Shown piece by piece: positions 22,401 through 36,302 of a stretch of DNA of 64,000 nucleotides. The notes beneath the pieces were generated by a model. The model saw only the letters and a list, made by a program, of their open reading frames with translations, was not told the origin of the DNA and ran no database searches. Made by a program: the position numbers and the translations under genes. The stretch's first letter is position 1. Each line of letters starts with the position of its first letter. Source of the stretch: Straminergon stramineum (lineage: Eukaryota; Streptophyta; Bryopsida; Hypnales; Calliergonaceae); assembly GCA_963920665.1 (NCBI GenBank), contig OY987265.1, positions 38,197,001-38,261,000 on the forward strand. The letters are read 5' to 3'.

Positions 22401-25400
22401 TTGTTCAAGAGGCTTGTTTCTACCTAAATATGGAGTTTGGTCCTAATTCTACACTTCTACCAATATTTCATCCAAGCCTATACTAATCTTCATCCTTATG
22501 TATCTTCTTGGATCTTTAGCTTTTTGGCTTTTTCTCGAAGCAAGGGGGGAACTATGAGCTCCCCTTAGCTTGATCTATAAGCCTATGGTCCTATTTGCCC
22601 TACTTCATGTGACCTTCTAAGTTTTTTATTAATCCTCCATGATGCTCAAATTTTGGTCTCATTTACGTCTATTTATTATTTTGAGTAATTTTATATCTTC
22701 TTCTTGTAGCCATCAACCCTAGCTTTCTATGTTGGTAAGACAAGAGCTAATCCAACTCTCCTATTGAAAGTTCTTGGTGGATGAAGTTAGGCCGCTAGTC
22801 TGCACTTTAAACTTCATCTACTAATTTCTTCTAATCTACAATTTGGAATTGACTTTTTCTTTCACTTGTGATATCTAATTAATAGCCTCTCCCTAATTCC
22901 CTCAATTTGTCCCCAAATTTTATGTCTAACTAGTTTTCATCCAATTTAAGTCCTAACCTTCATCCGATGATAACTTTCTCATTTTTACTCTGATTTGAGC
23001 ATACCTTAGGTTTTTGAAGAACTACAAACCTCCTCTCTAGGGTTATAACTTCAAAAATGACCTGAACTCTAGTCTAGGGGGGGTGACTTTGGGCTAGGCC
23101 TCGGCTAGAGTTAATAGTCACTAATTAGATGGGTTGAAAAAGTTAAGGAGGGGGTTGTTTCATACCTTAAAGCTAGTGTCATTGATCATGCCTTCCGGGA
23201 GTCTTTCCTCTTCCACCGTGCACCCCTTTGGTATGATGCAATAGATCACCGTTTTAATAATATAATAGATTAATACAATAGTTGTCCTATCTCTTTGGTC
23301 CCCTCTTTCCTTTTCCCCTCTGGATTCTTTTTCTTTCTACCCTATTCCTCTTACGTCCTAAAGGCAGCTCAAGTACCCTCGTTTCTACTTACGAGACTAA
23401 TTAAGGATGCGTCATTTCGTCTTATAAGGTTGAACTACCTCTTACGTCCTAGGAATTTCTCATTGTAGGTTTCGACGGTTGACCGTTAGGAAGGGCATGT
23501 TCTGAATATTAGAAAATTCCGAAACTTTTTGTGGAACCTCCTATAGAATCCCAAAACACATGTGTAGTTTCATATTCTTACTCTATACATTGGCTTAGGG
23601 GAATAAAATCCCCCACTCATTTAAATATTGGTAGCTAGGAAATCTTTCACACTAGAGGGAATCTTGGCTAACCACCTTTGTTATTGAATCCCAGATGTGA
23701 TTGTCACACAAAATCACCCCCTTTCGACCATAGATTCCTCTTCGGTCCTGTCTTGATATTTTTAACTCCTGTAAGCCAACAATTGGGGTTGTGCTATTCC
23801 ATCGGTAGAAAGGGGAAATTGGAACCTATCGACGGGATCTAACCTAAATACCTCATTGGGTTCCCTTGACCAATTTTAGCCTAGAGATGTCTCTTCCATG
23901 TAGGGGTTGTCCCAGTGTGAGTGTTTTAAACTCCACCCTCTGAGTTAAAACATGCACACGAGTTCTAGTGACTAGTTAAATCAATTATCTTAGGGTGCTT
24001 TCAACCTAAGTTCAATTTGCACCTTCTAAGCACTAAACACTTTGTTTTATAATATCCTAATTGAACTAAAATCATGTAAATCCTAAACTTTTGAACTACG
24101 GTTAACTATGTCAAATACTTAATGAAAAAATGAATTCAAACTAAAATCAATCTAACCTAAATTGTAGAATGTAAATTTCCCTTTTTGAAATGATAAAGCA
24201 AGTTAAATTCTAACTTTATTAGTAAAAGAAATGAATGGATGAATATTAACACCTAAACTACCTTACAATCTTCATCCATGAAAAAATGTAAAACTGATTA
24301 AAATAAATCCAAATTTTAGGGTTGAGTTTTTAATTATGTTAATTTGCTTATTCTAAGACTAAATCTAATTTGACTAGTAATCAAAGAACTTCATCTAAAT
24401 TAGAACCAAACTTCATCCAACATTTTTCCACTTAAAATTAAAGAATTTTTTTAATGAGAATAGTTTCTGGAATCCTTGAAAGATTCCCAAGTTGATTCTA
24501 ATTTAAATGATTCCATAGAGATTTTTTATAGATTCTTTGTTAATTATCTTCTAATCTAACTTAAATCAAACTTCTATTCTAAATTATTATTTTTAGGATT
24601 TTTATATTTTTAAGATGAAAATTCAGAAATTACCTTTCCAACAAGGTAAAATGCTCAAACTCTAGATTCTTAATGGAAAAGTTCTTAATGAATGAAATCT
24701 GTTTATAATGTTAAAGAATTAAATTTCATTCATTAATTACTCTTATTCTAAACGAACAATTGTAAATTTTTAATTAATCAAAAATTTGAAAATCCTATCA
24801 AGATTCCAAGATTCTTTTGTTTGCTTCTTTTGGATTAAAATATTTATTTTAATCCAAATTTCAATAAAAATATATCTAATTGTAAATGGTTAAATTTTTA
24901 ATTATTTTCTAAATTAAATCTAATTCAAAATTTTTTAAGGTTAACGTTCTTTTTTCATTCTCCTAAAGTTTTATATAGTTTATTCTATTGAGCAAATTTT
25001 TTTAATTAATTTGAAATTTAAAAAGCAAAATATGAAGAGTTTTAGCATTCCTTTCCCATGAAGGGGGCAATTGTCCCATCTTTGAGGATCATGAGATGAA
25101 TTGTTTCGTAGTAACATGTTCCCTCCTCATCCATTTTTGCTAATCTATAGCGCAACTTGGAATTAATCCTTGTTTGTTGTTGTATTTTTGTTTTAATTTT
25201 GTTTTTCCTACTAATAGTTAGGGGATTTTATTAATTTTGGTTGTATTTAAGACAATTCCTCATTAATTAAAAATTATTTTAATACCTCAAAATCTTAAAT
25301 CCACTAAATCAAATCAATTCTAATTATTTTGTAATTTCCCTAATCATCCCAAAAGTTGGTGTTTTGTTTTATCTATTTGTCTTATTAGTCCTAATAAAGC

Positions 25401-27036
25401 AAATCTTAACCAAAGCCTAACCTTCTAATCCCTATAGGAATTTTAATTAATGACTAACAAACAAATTAATGAATAGTATTAAGGATTCAAATCAAATCAA
25501 ATAATTCATACACATTAATTGTAAATATTCTTTGTCTCTCTTCACCTTTTTTCTTTCAACTTTCAAGTTTCCTTCACTTCATCTCTCTCACTTGTCATGT
25601 CGATAGCACAACATTGTTCAAGCATATAAAGGAAAAGGTTTCTCCAATGGTTTCAAGTATTTATTACTTAGATACTTGGAACCACCTTAAAAGTATCAAT
25701 TTTGGGAATTTTGAAGTTAAATCTTCACCGTGCAAGGGCAATCCCAGACATACATGGTGTTAATGGACAAACAATAATATTTTGAAAGTATATTTTAATC
25801 TTTAAAGGAGGTATACATGACAGTATTTATCCGAACATTAAAGACTAATTTCTCAAAATTTCAAAGTATCCAAGGTTTAATCTCTAAAGGAGGTACGCAT
25901 GACATCGTTTAAATTGAACTTTAACAATTAAAATCCCAATTTCCATTATACAACGAATTTGGGGCAAAGATTGGTTTAATAAACTTTTGGCAAAGTCAAG
26001 CTTTGCTGCCTTAAGCCTATTAACACCAAATTTTGTTGCAATGAGTATAAATTATTAATATTTTAAGAAATCTTAAACGAAATTAGAGTTTGGAGGTCTT
26101 TCACTTTCAAAACTCTCACAAGTCAAAGGAAATGGAGGCTTAGCCTCTAAAATTTAAGAACAAACAAATAGAAATCACTTTGAAGAGACCCTCTCGTCCT
26201 TCAAAGTGCACAAATAAGAAAATAGAATGAAATAAGGTCAAATCTTGACCTCGATCAATGCTTCGACTATGCTGGTAGCACGAAAAAAACAAAAGCAAAG
26301 TTTGGATATAAGAATGAGGGTACTGACCTCCTCGAGGTGGGTTTTTTTATACTTGTCCCAAGCTCCTTTCTGCTAAGTTGTCGGTGGAAAAACATTTACT
26401 TTCGACCTTTAGATATTTGCTAAACTATCCTAAAGTATTTCCTAAATAATCTTTGTTTAATGAAAGAATTCTCTAAAACCCTCTCCATTTAGCTAATAAA
26501 TCTTGGCTAAATCAAATCCAAGGTCTTTTTCCAAAGATATTTTGAAAATAACCCTAACTAACCTAGATATTTTGCTAATTAATCCAAAGTTCTTTCTAAA
26601 TCATTTTTTTTGGACCAAAAATGGCTTGTTACACAAGAAAAGAGATCTTGGCCAAATCCAATCTTTGATTTTCCAAAAGACATTTGCGGAATTAACTTTG
26701 AATTACCACAAATTACAACTAAAAAGTCAAATTAAGAATTGACCCTCTCTATCTTTTAGAAAAAATTTTCCAAATTGAAAAACGATTGTGCCATTGTGTT
26801 TAGAAGACCCAAATTAGTCAGTAGGACCCTTTACCCCCTACTTCCAAGCTATTTGTAAGCATAAAATCTTCTTACAATAATTCCAAAAAAAAGTGAAAAT
26901 TCTAACTTTTGGAATTTGCATATTCTCAGGAGACCATTTAGCTTGGGTTACTCAAAAAGTTCATGAGAGTAAGAAAAGACCCCTCATTCACAACATTTAG
27001 CTCCTAGTGTGTCGGTCAACCTGCCACCAAGTTGCA
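19436..27036. other. 7.6-kb AT-rich gene-free tract rich in GGATGAAG/CTTCATCC words
   Basis: No supported gene. The word GGATGAAGTTT or its complement AAACTTCATCC recurs on both strands (for example near 21177, 22309, 22338, 22789, 22965 and 24413). A pyrimidine-rich, less AT-rich block at about 23200-23950 differs from its surroundings and may be a decayed retroelement leader. No LTR pair, reverse transcriptase or integrase signature could be read. Confidence 0.5.
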
Positions 27037-27365
27037 TTGTAACAAAACATAGTAAAAAAAACTGTAGTCAAAATCGATTGTGATTCTTTTTGCCACGTTT
27101 TTGTATAGGCCCACTAAGCGTGCAGCCAATGTTTTTTGCAATTTCCCACTACAATTTTTGGAATTTAGGAGTGTGTGATATACCATTGGAAAGATATTGA
27201 AAATATCCTTCCAATGATATATCACACACCCCAAAATTCCAAAAATTGCAATGGAAAATTGCAAAAGAAGCTAACAGCCCACTATGTACGCATGCACAGA
27301 AATGTGGCAAAAAGAACCATAGTCGATTCTGACTACGGTTTTTTTTACCATATTTTGGTATAGTG
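27037..27365. mobile_element. foldback element with ~150-bp arms
   Basis: A near-perfect palindrome: the centre GTGTGTGATATACCATTGGA pairs with TCCAATGATATATCACACAC around GATATTGAAAATATCC. The arms continue outward through CCAAAAATTG, GCCCACTA, TTTTGCCAC and ACTGTAGTC to a T-rich end. ORFs on both strands here are mirror images produced by the palindrome. Confidence 0.8.
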
Positions 27366-28612
27366 TTGTAAATTCTTCGAAAGTTCAATGTCGTTGCCGA
27401 TTTTGAGACTTGGGAATGTCAAAATGTCTTCAAATTTTTGTAGGGCGCATTATTAACATACAAAACTCTATCCTAATTTATAGTGGAATTTTACCACAAT
27501 ATGGGTAATTTTTAGGAATTTACGACGATGTTTAAAGGTGATTGACTTCTCCTGGAGTCATTGTGAATATTCCATAAAATCCAAAACTTTTTGGGTAGTC
27601 TCTACGAAACTCTCAAAACCAAAGTGCAACATTACATTTCACTTTGCACTATTCATAGGCAGGCCAAAATTAACAATTCCCTTTAAAATTCCGCCCAAAG
27701 GGCAAATCATTCTTGTATTAGGGAATCTTGAAACAACCGGCTTCAATGTTGGGTCTTGGCATGCTTTGAAAGTAAAAGCACCTTTCTTCATGCTCTTGTT
27801 GCTCCCTCATCACCTTATTTGCATTTTGGTTCATTCTTCTACAAGTTACCTACAAATAAGAATTTACCAATCCAAATTCTTCACAAATTGGATGGTGACC
27901 TATATTAGACTCTCTAGATCTAAATTAGACTTAGCCAGTGTACCACATGCATTTGCAAGACTAGTTTAGAATAGACAAAACACTAGAACTAGCTAACACT
28001 TGGACCCTTAATTTTCTCGGAATTACTTAAATGACCTCTTAGACTCTCAACTAAGCACTAGAAGCAGGAAATTGGAGTATTTTAGATACTCCATACTTTT
28101 AGGATGTCCACTCACTATATTAGTAGGGACTTCTACTACATGCCACTCAAACACTCTTTTCATGCTTTTTTGCACATAAATACACGAAAAAACTAACAAA
28201 AAAGAAAAAAAAGAAAACCAAGTGCCAACTTGAGGGCTCACAATCGATTGTGCCAATAACACATAATTTTTCCCATTTACCACGATTAGTCAAGTTCTAA
28301 CCTATGTACAACTTGTGATTTGGGGTATTCTAACTATAATATTCTAATTCTAGACCAAATACTATATTGATATAACACATACCTATTTGGGTTCTACACT
28401 CTTTGGGGACCTTTTTGTATATAAAAACTACATTCAAAATAACAAAATACAAAAAAAACCCAATGAGTCCCCGGTGACAAATTGGGGGCTTACAAAACCC
28501 AATGTGTATACTTTATCCTAAAGGTGAAGACAAAACACCTATAGTTCCCCAAGGGATTTGGGGAAGGCTTCCAAGTCCTACACAATTTCTTTGTTGTTGT
28601 CAAATTAGTGAA
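27366..28612. other. no supported gene
   Basis: The longest ORF (27538-27969, 143 codons) has scattered hydrophobic residues but no motif and sits in DNA of intergenic composition, so I do not call it. The rest is AT-rich and unremarkable. Confidence 0.4.
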
Positions 28613-29581
28613 GTTCAATCTCGGGGAGATCACTCCTTGTAATTTAAGGTATACACCTGCGTTAAGAGGGTATTTGATGTGGGGCTATTTACCTTCATTA
28701 TTGCATTTAAGATGACTGTATTTTTACATAAAAAGCTACGAGAGAGTATTTTCAATTCCCTATGTTTTTTTTGTAAATTCCTTCATTCAATTTTTTAAAT
28801 GGGGCTATCTTACATAGAATATTCAAGTGTCCAAATTTTTCCTAAAACTGCCCTTTTTTACAAAAAAATTCTTACCTCCACTACATGCATATATAGACTA
28901 GGGATACACTATGAAACCAACAACAATCAATTCAAGTCAAGTGTCATTGACCAAGTGACTATTTTTAATAACAAATTTACCATTGAATACTTTAGGATCC
29001 CCATTGAATTAGTTGTGAATATCCCATTCAATATGATTAAGTGTGTTTAATACATACAACTTCAAAGATTGAAGTTAATTGAACTATAAACTCTATCTTT
29101 GTATTGTACAATTTTGGGGGCATTGAATCCACTAAGGTAGATTGCCCTATTTGTATAATGTGACAATTTTTGCCATTTGTAGTCAACATTTATATTTGCA
29201 CTTAATTTTTTTGATATATAAGCTATTAGTATTGTGGCACAATTTTTGTCAACCACCCTTCATTATAGATTTTCTTGTAGTTTTTCTTGATTGTGTTTGT
29301 TTTATCATCCACATGAAATTATTTGTTCTTATCTATACTCACAGTACTATGAAAAATTTGCACAAACCCTATTTGTTCAAGCTAGCTTATTAATAAAAAT
29401 TCCTACTACATGATGTTTTTATATAGCCTAATTTATATATATTAGAGTATGTAGAATTTCATGGACCCTATAGTAGCCCTACATAATATATAAAATTTTT
29501 CCCCTTTGAATTAAATGGACCCTATATTTTAACTCATGTCGTTTTCTAAAATTCAAGAGTAATCTCCCCGGGAGTTCAATA
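28613..29581. mobile_element. ~970-bp TIR element ending in GTTCAATCTCGGGGAGAT
   Basis: The left end GTTCAATCTCGGGGAGATCA mirrors the right end TAATCTCCCCGGGAGTTCAA (~20 of 24 bases). Sub-terminal words GGGGCTAT and ATAGTAGCCC are also inverted. No transposase is visible. It is a different family from the TTAA elements. Confidence 0.6.
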
Positions 29582-32270
29582 ATGATTTCATGGAGAATAC
29601 TACATACTGCCAAATGCCCAATTTCACATATTTAAGTTGATCTATTGGATACATAATCTTAAGAGTGGCTGCAAAGTCAAACCTCTTGATTTTGTTCCAT
29701 CTATTTTTCATTCTATTAGATGCTAGTTGACACTATAAACATTGAAGCATATCAAACTTTAATAGGAGGAAGGGAATACTTCTGACTCTCCCAATGATTA
29801 TCATTATGAAAGCAATGGCAACTAAATTAAGCAATGTCCAAGTTTGAGTTGATGAGAGCGAATGGGTGAACAACTTTGTCTATACATTTGATGAAGAGGA
29901 TCAAATTGATAAGGCATACAATTCTAAACATAACAATGAAAATTTTAGTGATCAAATTCCAAACATTTATGATTATTGTAAATGGCATTGATGTTGGTGA
30001 TGACTAAACTCATGATTGTGGTGGGAATAGTGGTGGTGACAAAATCATCAAAGATGGCAATGGTGGTTTTCGTGAAAACCAATGCAATGGTGGTGGTCAA
30101 AGTGTGGACAACAATAGTAGAGGATTTGTACCCATGCCTTCTATGGCTTGACTAATGACCAACACAACTCTAATGACAATCATAAACAAGCTATGGTAAG
30201 ATGTCTTATGAGTTTATACTCATTGGCAATAAACAAGTGGAAAATTTGAAGGTCATTCCATTTGCCATGAATTTGAATCACATGCGGGAACAAGTCAATT
30301 TTGTAAGAGACATGCATCCATTTTTTGAGATTTCTTCACATATTGGCTCCCAGCCAATAGAAAACTTCAAGGCTTATCTCTCTCGAGGGGATTGGTAATG
30401 TCAACAAGTTTGTAACTATTTCATTTGTTGTACTAATCAAGTGACTTCCAAATGTTGACTCACTTCCTACTTTCTATTTCTATCTCTTCTCTTTTATTGT
30501 TGTCAACAAGTTAATATATGGAAAATGCAATTAGAAAAAAGTTTTGCAATCTACAATTAGTTAGCTTTGTAAAGCCCCCTTTAAAAATGTGGAAGTTAAT
30601 GCCACAGGCAACAATTTCTCTAAATGCACCAAATATGATTTCTTTGTGGAGTTCATTGCAAAATATCCAAGAGGTTGTGATGATTGGCAAGCTTTAGTGG
30701 ATGATAGAGATGAACACCTCAACTACCATAGAGCTTGCTGAAATATCTGTAGTGGTTGGAGTATATAATTTGTTCAGAATCCCTCAAAGTTTCTTTGTAA
30801 TATCTATGATAAGGTGGACACATCTAAGAACGCTAACTATCCGCATAATGTAGTTAATCACTAAAGCAATTGCTGATCTAAGGAAGAACCCAATCACTTA
30901 AATTAGCATGCTCATCCATAGAGCATATACTTATTACATCATTGCACTTTGGCTTGGGGACTAATTTCACTATATTGTCATTGTGCCATGTCTTGTAAGT
31001 TTTGGAGTAGCCACACGGGTGGTTACAAATATGACTAGCTAGTTTTGTACCATTTTGATTGTTTTCAAGCTTTTCTCCTAGTATTCTTTTAAATTAAAAA
31101 ATTATTTTTCTAAATATATAAAATATGGAAAATGTGTACACTGTTAAGAAGATGGTACTTTAAGGAAGGAAAAGTGCAAAAAAATTCTCTAAGTAGGAGA
31201 ACTAGAAAAGTGGAAAATACCTAGAAAATAGGGACTTCGACATTTTAATTTGTTAAAAATAGGAAAAATATTTTATAAAAAAAATTAAAAAATTTCAGAT
31301 CTACATCATTAGTTTTAGGTACTTGAAAGTACTAAAACCTCCTAAACTTGAAAGCGTGACTATTAAATATAAAATAAATTTTGGATTCTTGAAAAATAAA
31401 GAATATGACTACAATAGAAACATCTATCTCCAAAAAAACCAAGTTCATTGAGTTCATAGCTCAAAAGTTATAGCAAATGAAAAGTTCTTCATGCTACATG
31501 TGACGTAATTAAGTACCAATGTTTATTGCAAATACCTACATGTTTGTGAGTCTAGGGAATTATTTATAATTTTGCCACAAAATAATTTCTTTGCCACTCT
31601 TTCTAATAGGAAGTCAAAATGCATACCTTCCATACTACTTGCCATATAGGATATCACCCCCTATCTTGTTCTAGACAACCATCAATTTTGTTTTTCTAGA
31701 AGCTCTTTTTGCAACTTCATAATTCAACCTAGGACAACAAGAACAAACTTTTTGTGGACTTCTATTCATTACGTACTAAGAGATGAATCTTTAGGGAAAT
31801 ATTAGTTGGTTTTCAAATTGTAGGTCATACCCATGAGAACAAAGATGTATACTTCAATTGCTTAACAAAATAGATCAAGAAGAACTCTTATGTCCTTGTT
31901 GATCTCATGAAGTCATTTATGGACTCTCAAAAGACAATGACCTTCATTCCAAAGTTTGTCCAAGTGGTTGCAGATTTCAAATCCTACATTATAAACTTCC
32001 ACCATGATGGAGTTAACCAAATTATCAAAGTTGGGATAAACACTTCTTCAAATTCTACATGAAGGAGGTTGGAGAAGATCAAGGATGGTTGGTCATGAGA
32101 TACAACAAGCGAGCAACAAATTCATCATAGCTCCTAGGAAACTAGACAAAATATGAATTGCGAATGCTTAAGGCAATTCCAAAATTCCAAGTGGTGAACC
32201 TAACCTTATTTTGTTCAAGGTTAATCCAAGGAAGTTAAATGCCTAAAAGAAGTTGCAAAGGTTGATGGAT
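29582..32270. other. AT-rich DNA, possibly containing decayed coding remnants
   Basis: The 29.8-30.9 kb part has stretches with GGTGGTGG-type codons and a more coding-like texture, interrupted by stops in all frames. It could be an eroded transposon or gene, but no domain is recognisable. No RNA gene was found. Confidence 0.35.
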
Positions 32271-32580
32271 CATTAGAAGGGATTTCAACCCTTTGGAAGA
32301 TTGTGAGTTCCTAGAGTTCCCAAACAATGGGAAACATCACCACATCAACAATCTGACATGGTAGTGACAATGCCACGTTAGATAATAATATTTCATTATT
32401 TTAAAATTATTTTAGAAAGAAAAACATAAGATTCTTTATTCAATATTTTAATTATTTTAAAAGTATTTTAATATTTTAAATAATTTTTTGATAATTTTTA
32501 TTTTGGATAGCAGAAACTGGTTCACAACACTAGGAGTGAGCTTGAAACAGACTTTCTATGACCTCAAATCTCCCCTAATG
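32271..32580. mobile_element. CATTAG-type MITE, copy 2
   Basis: Ends CATTAGAAGGGATTT and AAATCTCCCCTAATG, inverted over ~15 bases. Internal words GTGAGTTCC and CCACGTTAGATAATAA match copy 1. Confidence 0.75.
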
Positions 32581-32611
32581 CTATAGAGAATTAAAAATGA
32601 ACAGAGCTTCA

Positions 32612-33563
32612 TTAACCACTAAAGGACCAAACGGTGCTTTTTGGCAACATAGCGATTTCGGGTAGCTCACTACAAATGGAATTTTTATTTTTTTTCTTTG
32701 AAATTTTCACACAACATGTGCCGAAGGAGTAGCTTTAAGACACAAAAAATTTCATAACTTTTGAATACATGGTTAAAAAGTTATTGTATGATATGTTGTT
32801 TTCATTGCTCAACGGACAACTCGAGCAGCAAAAAAAATTTATTTAAAAATCACTTTTTCTAAAAATAAAAATTTGAAATTTATTTTCCTGATTTATATAT
32901 ACATGTAAAGCTTTCAATCATTCCATTTTGATTTATGAGATGAAAGTTATGAAGAGTTTTAGTTGTGGGTAGTTTGTAGGTAGTAATGGAATCTCTACTC
33001 TAAAATAAACTTTGAAGACCTTTATTTAACTCAATTTTTAATATTTTTGGAAAAAAAATAAAAAGGTGAGGTGTAGATTTTTTAATACAACAATTTAACC
33101 ATTGGGATTGGAATTTTTCAATTCCATAAATAAATTATTATAATTTAGTATTTTGAATCATTATCTACTTCTTTCAACTTACTATATTTTTCCTATAGTT
33201 GTATAATTCCAAATGATCTAAGATTTTTCAAGCATGTAGCTAACATGACTTGGAGAATGAAATCAAAGAGTTACAACCATTTTGGACATTTTTTCATAAT
33301 GATCTAACCTTGTGAAGTGCAGCTGCCCAGATTTTTGCAAGGCCAAAAAAAGGCTTTTTGTCACTTCAAATGCTAATATCTTGCAATCCAAATTGTGGAA
33401 ATTTCTAAAATGTTTTCCACATCTTCCCAAACCAGCATACTAAAAGATCATATGGTTACATTTGTCCAAAAATGGATGTTTTCTAAAATTTGGTACTTGT
33501 ACTAGAGATGACAATTTTGGAGTGTTTTTGGTGAAAACATAGTCAAATACCTTTAGGGGTTAA
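32612..33563. mobile_element. TTAA-type TIR element (family B, 952 bp)
   Basis: TTAACCACTAAAGGACCAAA at the left; ATACCTTTAGGGGTTAA at the right; exact TTAA on both sides. It matches the element at 43336-44283 nearly end to end, including GGCAACATAG-GATTT, AACCATTTTGGACATTTTTT and AAAACATAGTCAAATAC. Non-coding. Confidence 0.85.
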
Positions 33564-34197
33564 AAATAGAATTGTCAAATACATTGATTTCTGGAAGTCT
33601 AGTATGGCTAGGAACAAAAGGTACTCCAATCAAATGACTAGATGTGTTTGTAAACTAGGAACAAAACTTTGTAAAGTTTCATTTTTTGTTGCCCACTATT
33701 CAATATTAGGGCTCCTAGCTACTCTTAGACTAGGCAAGAGAGCATATCTTAGCCTTTATAGATATTCAAATTGATCCTAATAATACAATAGGCATCACTC
33801 TTGAAATGAAATAGAATATATCCATTCTATGAGCCTACTAAAGACAAAACAAAATTGAGTTCGAATCCCTTCCGAGATATATTGTTTGGGGACTTTGTTC
33901 TTTGTCAACCTAATGAAATCAATTGCCTTCTTGTTTAGCTAAGATGGATGTTGAAATTTGTTGATTGAACCTAAAGTCCAACTTATAGGAATTTTAAGGT
34001 GGAATGGTCAACTCCAATTGGAAAGTTAAGAAGAAGGGCAAGGGTGTAGTTGCAAGGGAGTGTTAGACCTATAGATGGTAGAAGGAACAATATCTTCCCA
34101 AAGTAGTTCATACAAGCATTATTCTATTTTCCACCATATGCCCTTGCATACAAGAAAAGGACCTCCTACTATTCGTGTTATTTTTTTGACTTCATTA
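33564..34197. other. no gene seen
   Basis: AT-rich filler between elements, without paired termini. A GTTCGAATCC word at about 33856 resembles a tRNA T-loop, but no cloverleaf surrounds it. Confidence 0.4.
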
Positions 34198-34402
34198 CAC
34201 TAGTAGAAAACTGCGTTGAAGTCAACAAAATTTAGTTGACATGTTTTTGTGTTTTCTACCAAAAAACAAAAAATGTGTGTTGATTGGAATGTAGTTTTCT
34301 GAAAACTACGTTGTAGTCAATGTACATTTTTTGTTTTTTGGTAGAAAATACAAAAACATGTCAACTAAATTTTTTTAACTACAATACAATTTTCTACTAG
34401 TG
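34198..34402. mobile_element. CACTA-like foldback MITE
   Basis: Starts CACTAGTAGAAAACTG and ends TTTTCTACTAGTG. The arms pair through GTTGACATGTTTTTG and CAAAAACATGTCAAC. The flanks TTA and TTT are only a near match for a 3-bp duplication. No ORF. Confidence 0.75.
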
Positions 34403-34590
34403 TTTATTGGAGCTTTGACAAACTTAAGGGCTACTAGCACCATAATTGATAGAGATATTGAGGAGGAGGATGATTAACTTAGCAAGTGTAACGTGGTAAT
34501 TGACTCCAAGCTAATATTGGATTTTGCTATCTAGGGATTGGTTATTGGCCAATAGCCTATATGTTGGCTTTTTTTTTTTCTAGATTTCTC

Positions 34591-34729
34591 CATTAGAAGA
34601 GATTTAGCTATATTAGACGACAATTTCAAGCTTGTTTCCCATGCTGGGAACTAGTCTCTAAAGGTCAAAATTTAAAAATAATTTTTATAAATGATTAAAA
34701 AAAATTCAAATTTTCCAAAAAATTATTAA

Positions 34730-34789
<60 letters not shown>

Positions 34790-34900
34790 CTGATGCAGTT
34801 GTTGCATGACCATGTTAGCCTACTACTAATGCCAAGTTCCCACAATCTGAATACTCATGGAAACTCATATACTTCCAAAGTAGCTAAATTTCTTCTAATG
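34591..34900. mobile_element. CATTAG-type MITE, copy 3, with a (TTA)n expansion
   Basis: Ends CATTAGAAGAGATTTAGCTA and TAGCTAAATTTCTTCTAATG, a near-perfect ~20-bp inverted pair. A TTA trinucleotide run of about 20 units occupies 34731-34789. Confidence 0.8.
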
Positions 34901-36302
34901 TATCAGTTGATAGTTACTACATAGTTCTCTATAACTTTCTAAAGGTTTTGTAATAACATTTGATTATTTGAAAGACAACTTATTTTTATTTATTTATTAT
35001 TGAATTGTATTTTATTGTAGTTCATAATGTGATGATATCAACTTAGAACTAGGCATGTGCACATCTAATTGCCAATTTTAGTGGTTGTCGGATGCTAGTT
35101 GATATATAATTTGCTATCATTTGAATAGGTAGAAATGGTTGTTGTTTATATTTGAATTTCATCTATTCACTTGAGGCCATAATGGCTTGGGGCTTGAACA
35201 TTCTACTTTTTGATAACATGAAATCAATGGTATCAAGTTCTTGCTAATTTAGCTTTTAATTTTGCCTTTCTCAAAATACTGTATTGATTACATGTGAAGT
35301 CACTTATATTCAATTAAGTCCAATTTATTCTTTGTATTTCATCTTTTGTTTTTTTGTCAATATTGTCTAAGCTACTTATTGGGTGCAAGGCAATACTAAT
35401 TCAATTACCTTTTAAGTCTCTCTTTTAGGTGTCTCTTGTATGATTTTAGGGTAAGTTCAAGAATTGTCATTTATTGTGCACAATACTTGTTTTAGAGATT
35501 GTGGTTTTCAAGGTTTAGGCTTTACTATTTGTTTGTTGTTTCTATTAGATAGTTCTACATTACATTCAATACTATGCATGACTGTTTTTATTTATAGATA
35601 TGAATTTTGTAAAGTCCATGCTTCTAAGTGTGTTGGCAAGTTGTTGATACTTTTGTTTTATGCTATTGGGTTTAAAAATATTAATTATGATGTCACTTCT
35701 TTAACTAAATATATTAATTCCAATAATACTCTTGCTATCTAATTGCATTTTACAAATCCATTGCATGACAAAGGTGGGCTCGTTGGTAAATGTATTTGTC
35801 CATAATTAGTCTATTTATCTATAAGTAGTTAAATACAAAAGTAATTTACATAATTGATTTTCAACTTTTTCAAACATAAAACTCTAAAATGTTTATTCAA
35901 TGATTATCATCAATTTGAAAAGACAAAACAATGGAGAAAAGACATACAAATCAAAAACAAATCAAGTATTATAATAAGAAAAGTTGCTACAACCAACATG
36001 AGAAAGGTTTGTAGTAGACATGAACCAAAAAAAATTATAGCGAAAAGTCCCAAAATCTAAAACATGAAACTTGCCAAAACCATTCAATTCTAGTATTTTG
36101 GCAATTTGTAGTCAAATTTGACCCTCATGTATAGAATTTTTCATTGCTACATATTTCTCTTGAAGAAATTTCAAATTAATTCGAGTTGTTTTTTCTTATA
36201 TTTACAAATTTATTTTTACTTCTTGCTGTACAACATTTACTGATTTTATTATGTAGCTAATGGAGAGTTTTCAAGCTAGTCATTTAATGTAATAAAACAT
36301 AC
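34901..36302. other. no supported gene
   Basis: Contains a 92-codon ORF at 35464-35742 with hydrophobic stretches but no motif. TGGTATCA at about 35229 partly matches the Copia primer-binding site, but no LTR was found. Confidence 0.4.

Noticed and set aside
27016..27388. Overlapping ORFs on both strands of similar sequence
   Set aside because: They are mirror products of the palindrome at 27037-27365, not genes.
27538..27969. 143-codon ORF in the AT-rich tract
   Set aside because: Composition equals its surroundings, no motif, no initiation context or intron logic; a chance ORF between repeats.
33850..33870. tRNA gene from a GTTCGAATCC word
   Set aside because: No acceptor, D or anticodon stems can be drawn around it.
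35221..35240. Second Copia-like TGGTATCA site
   Set aside because: Only eight matching bases and no LTR.
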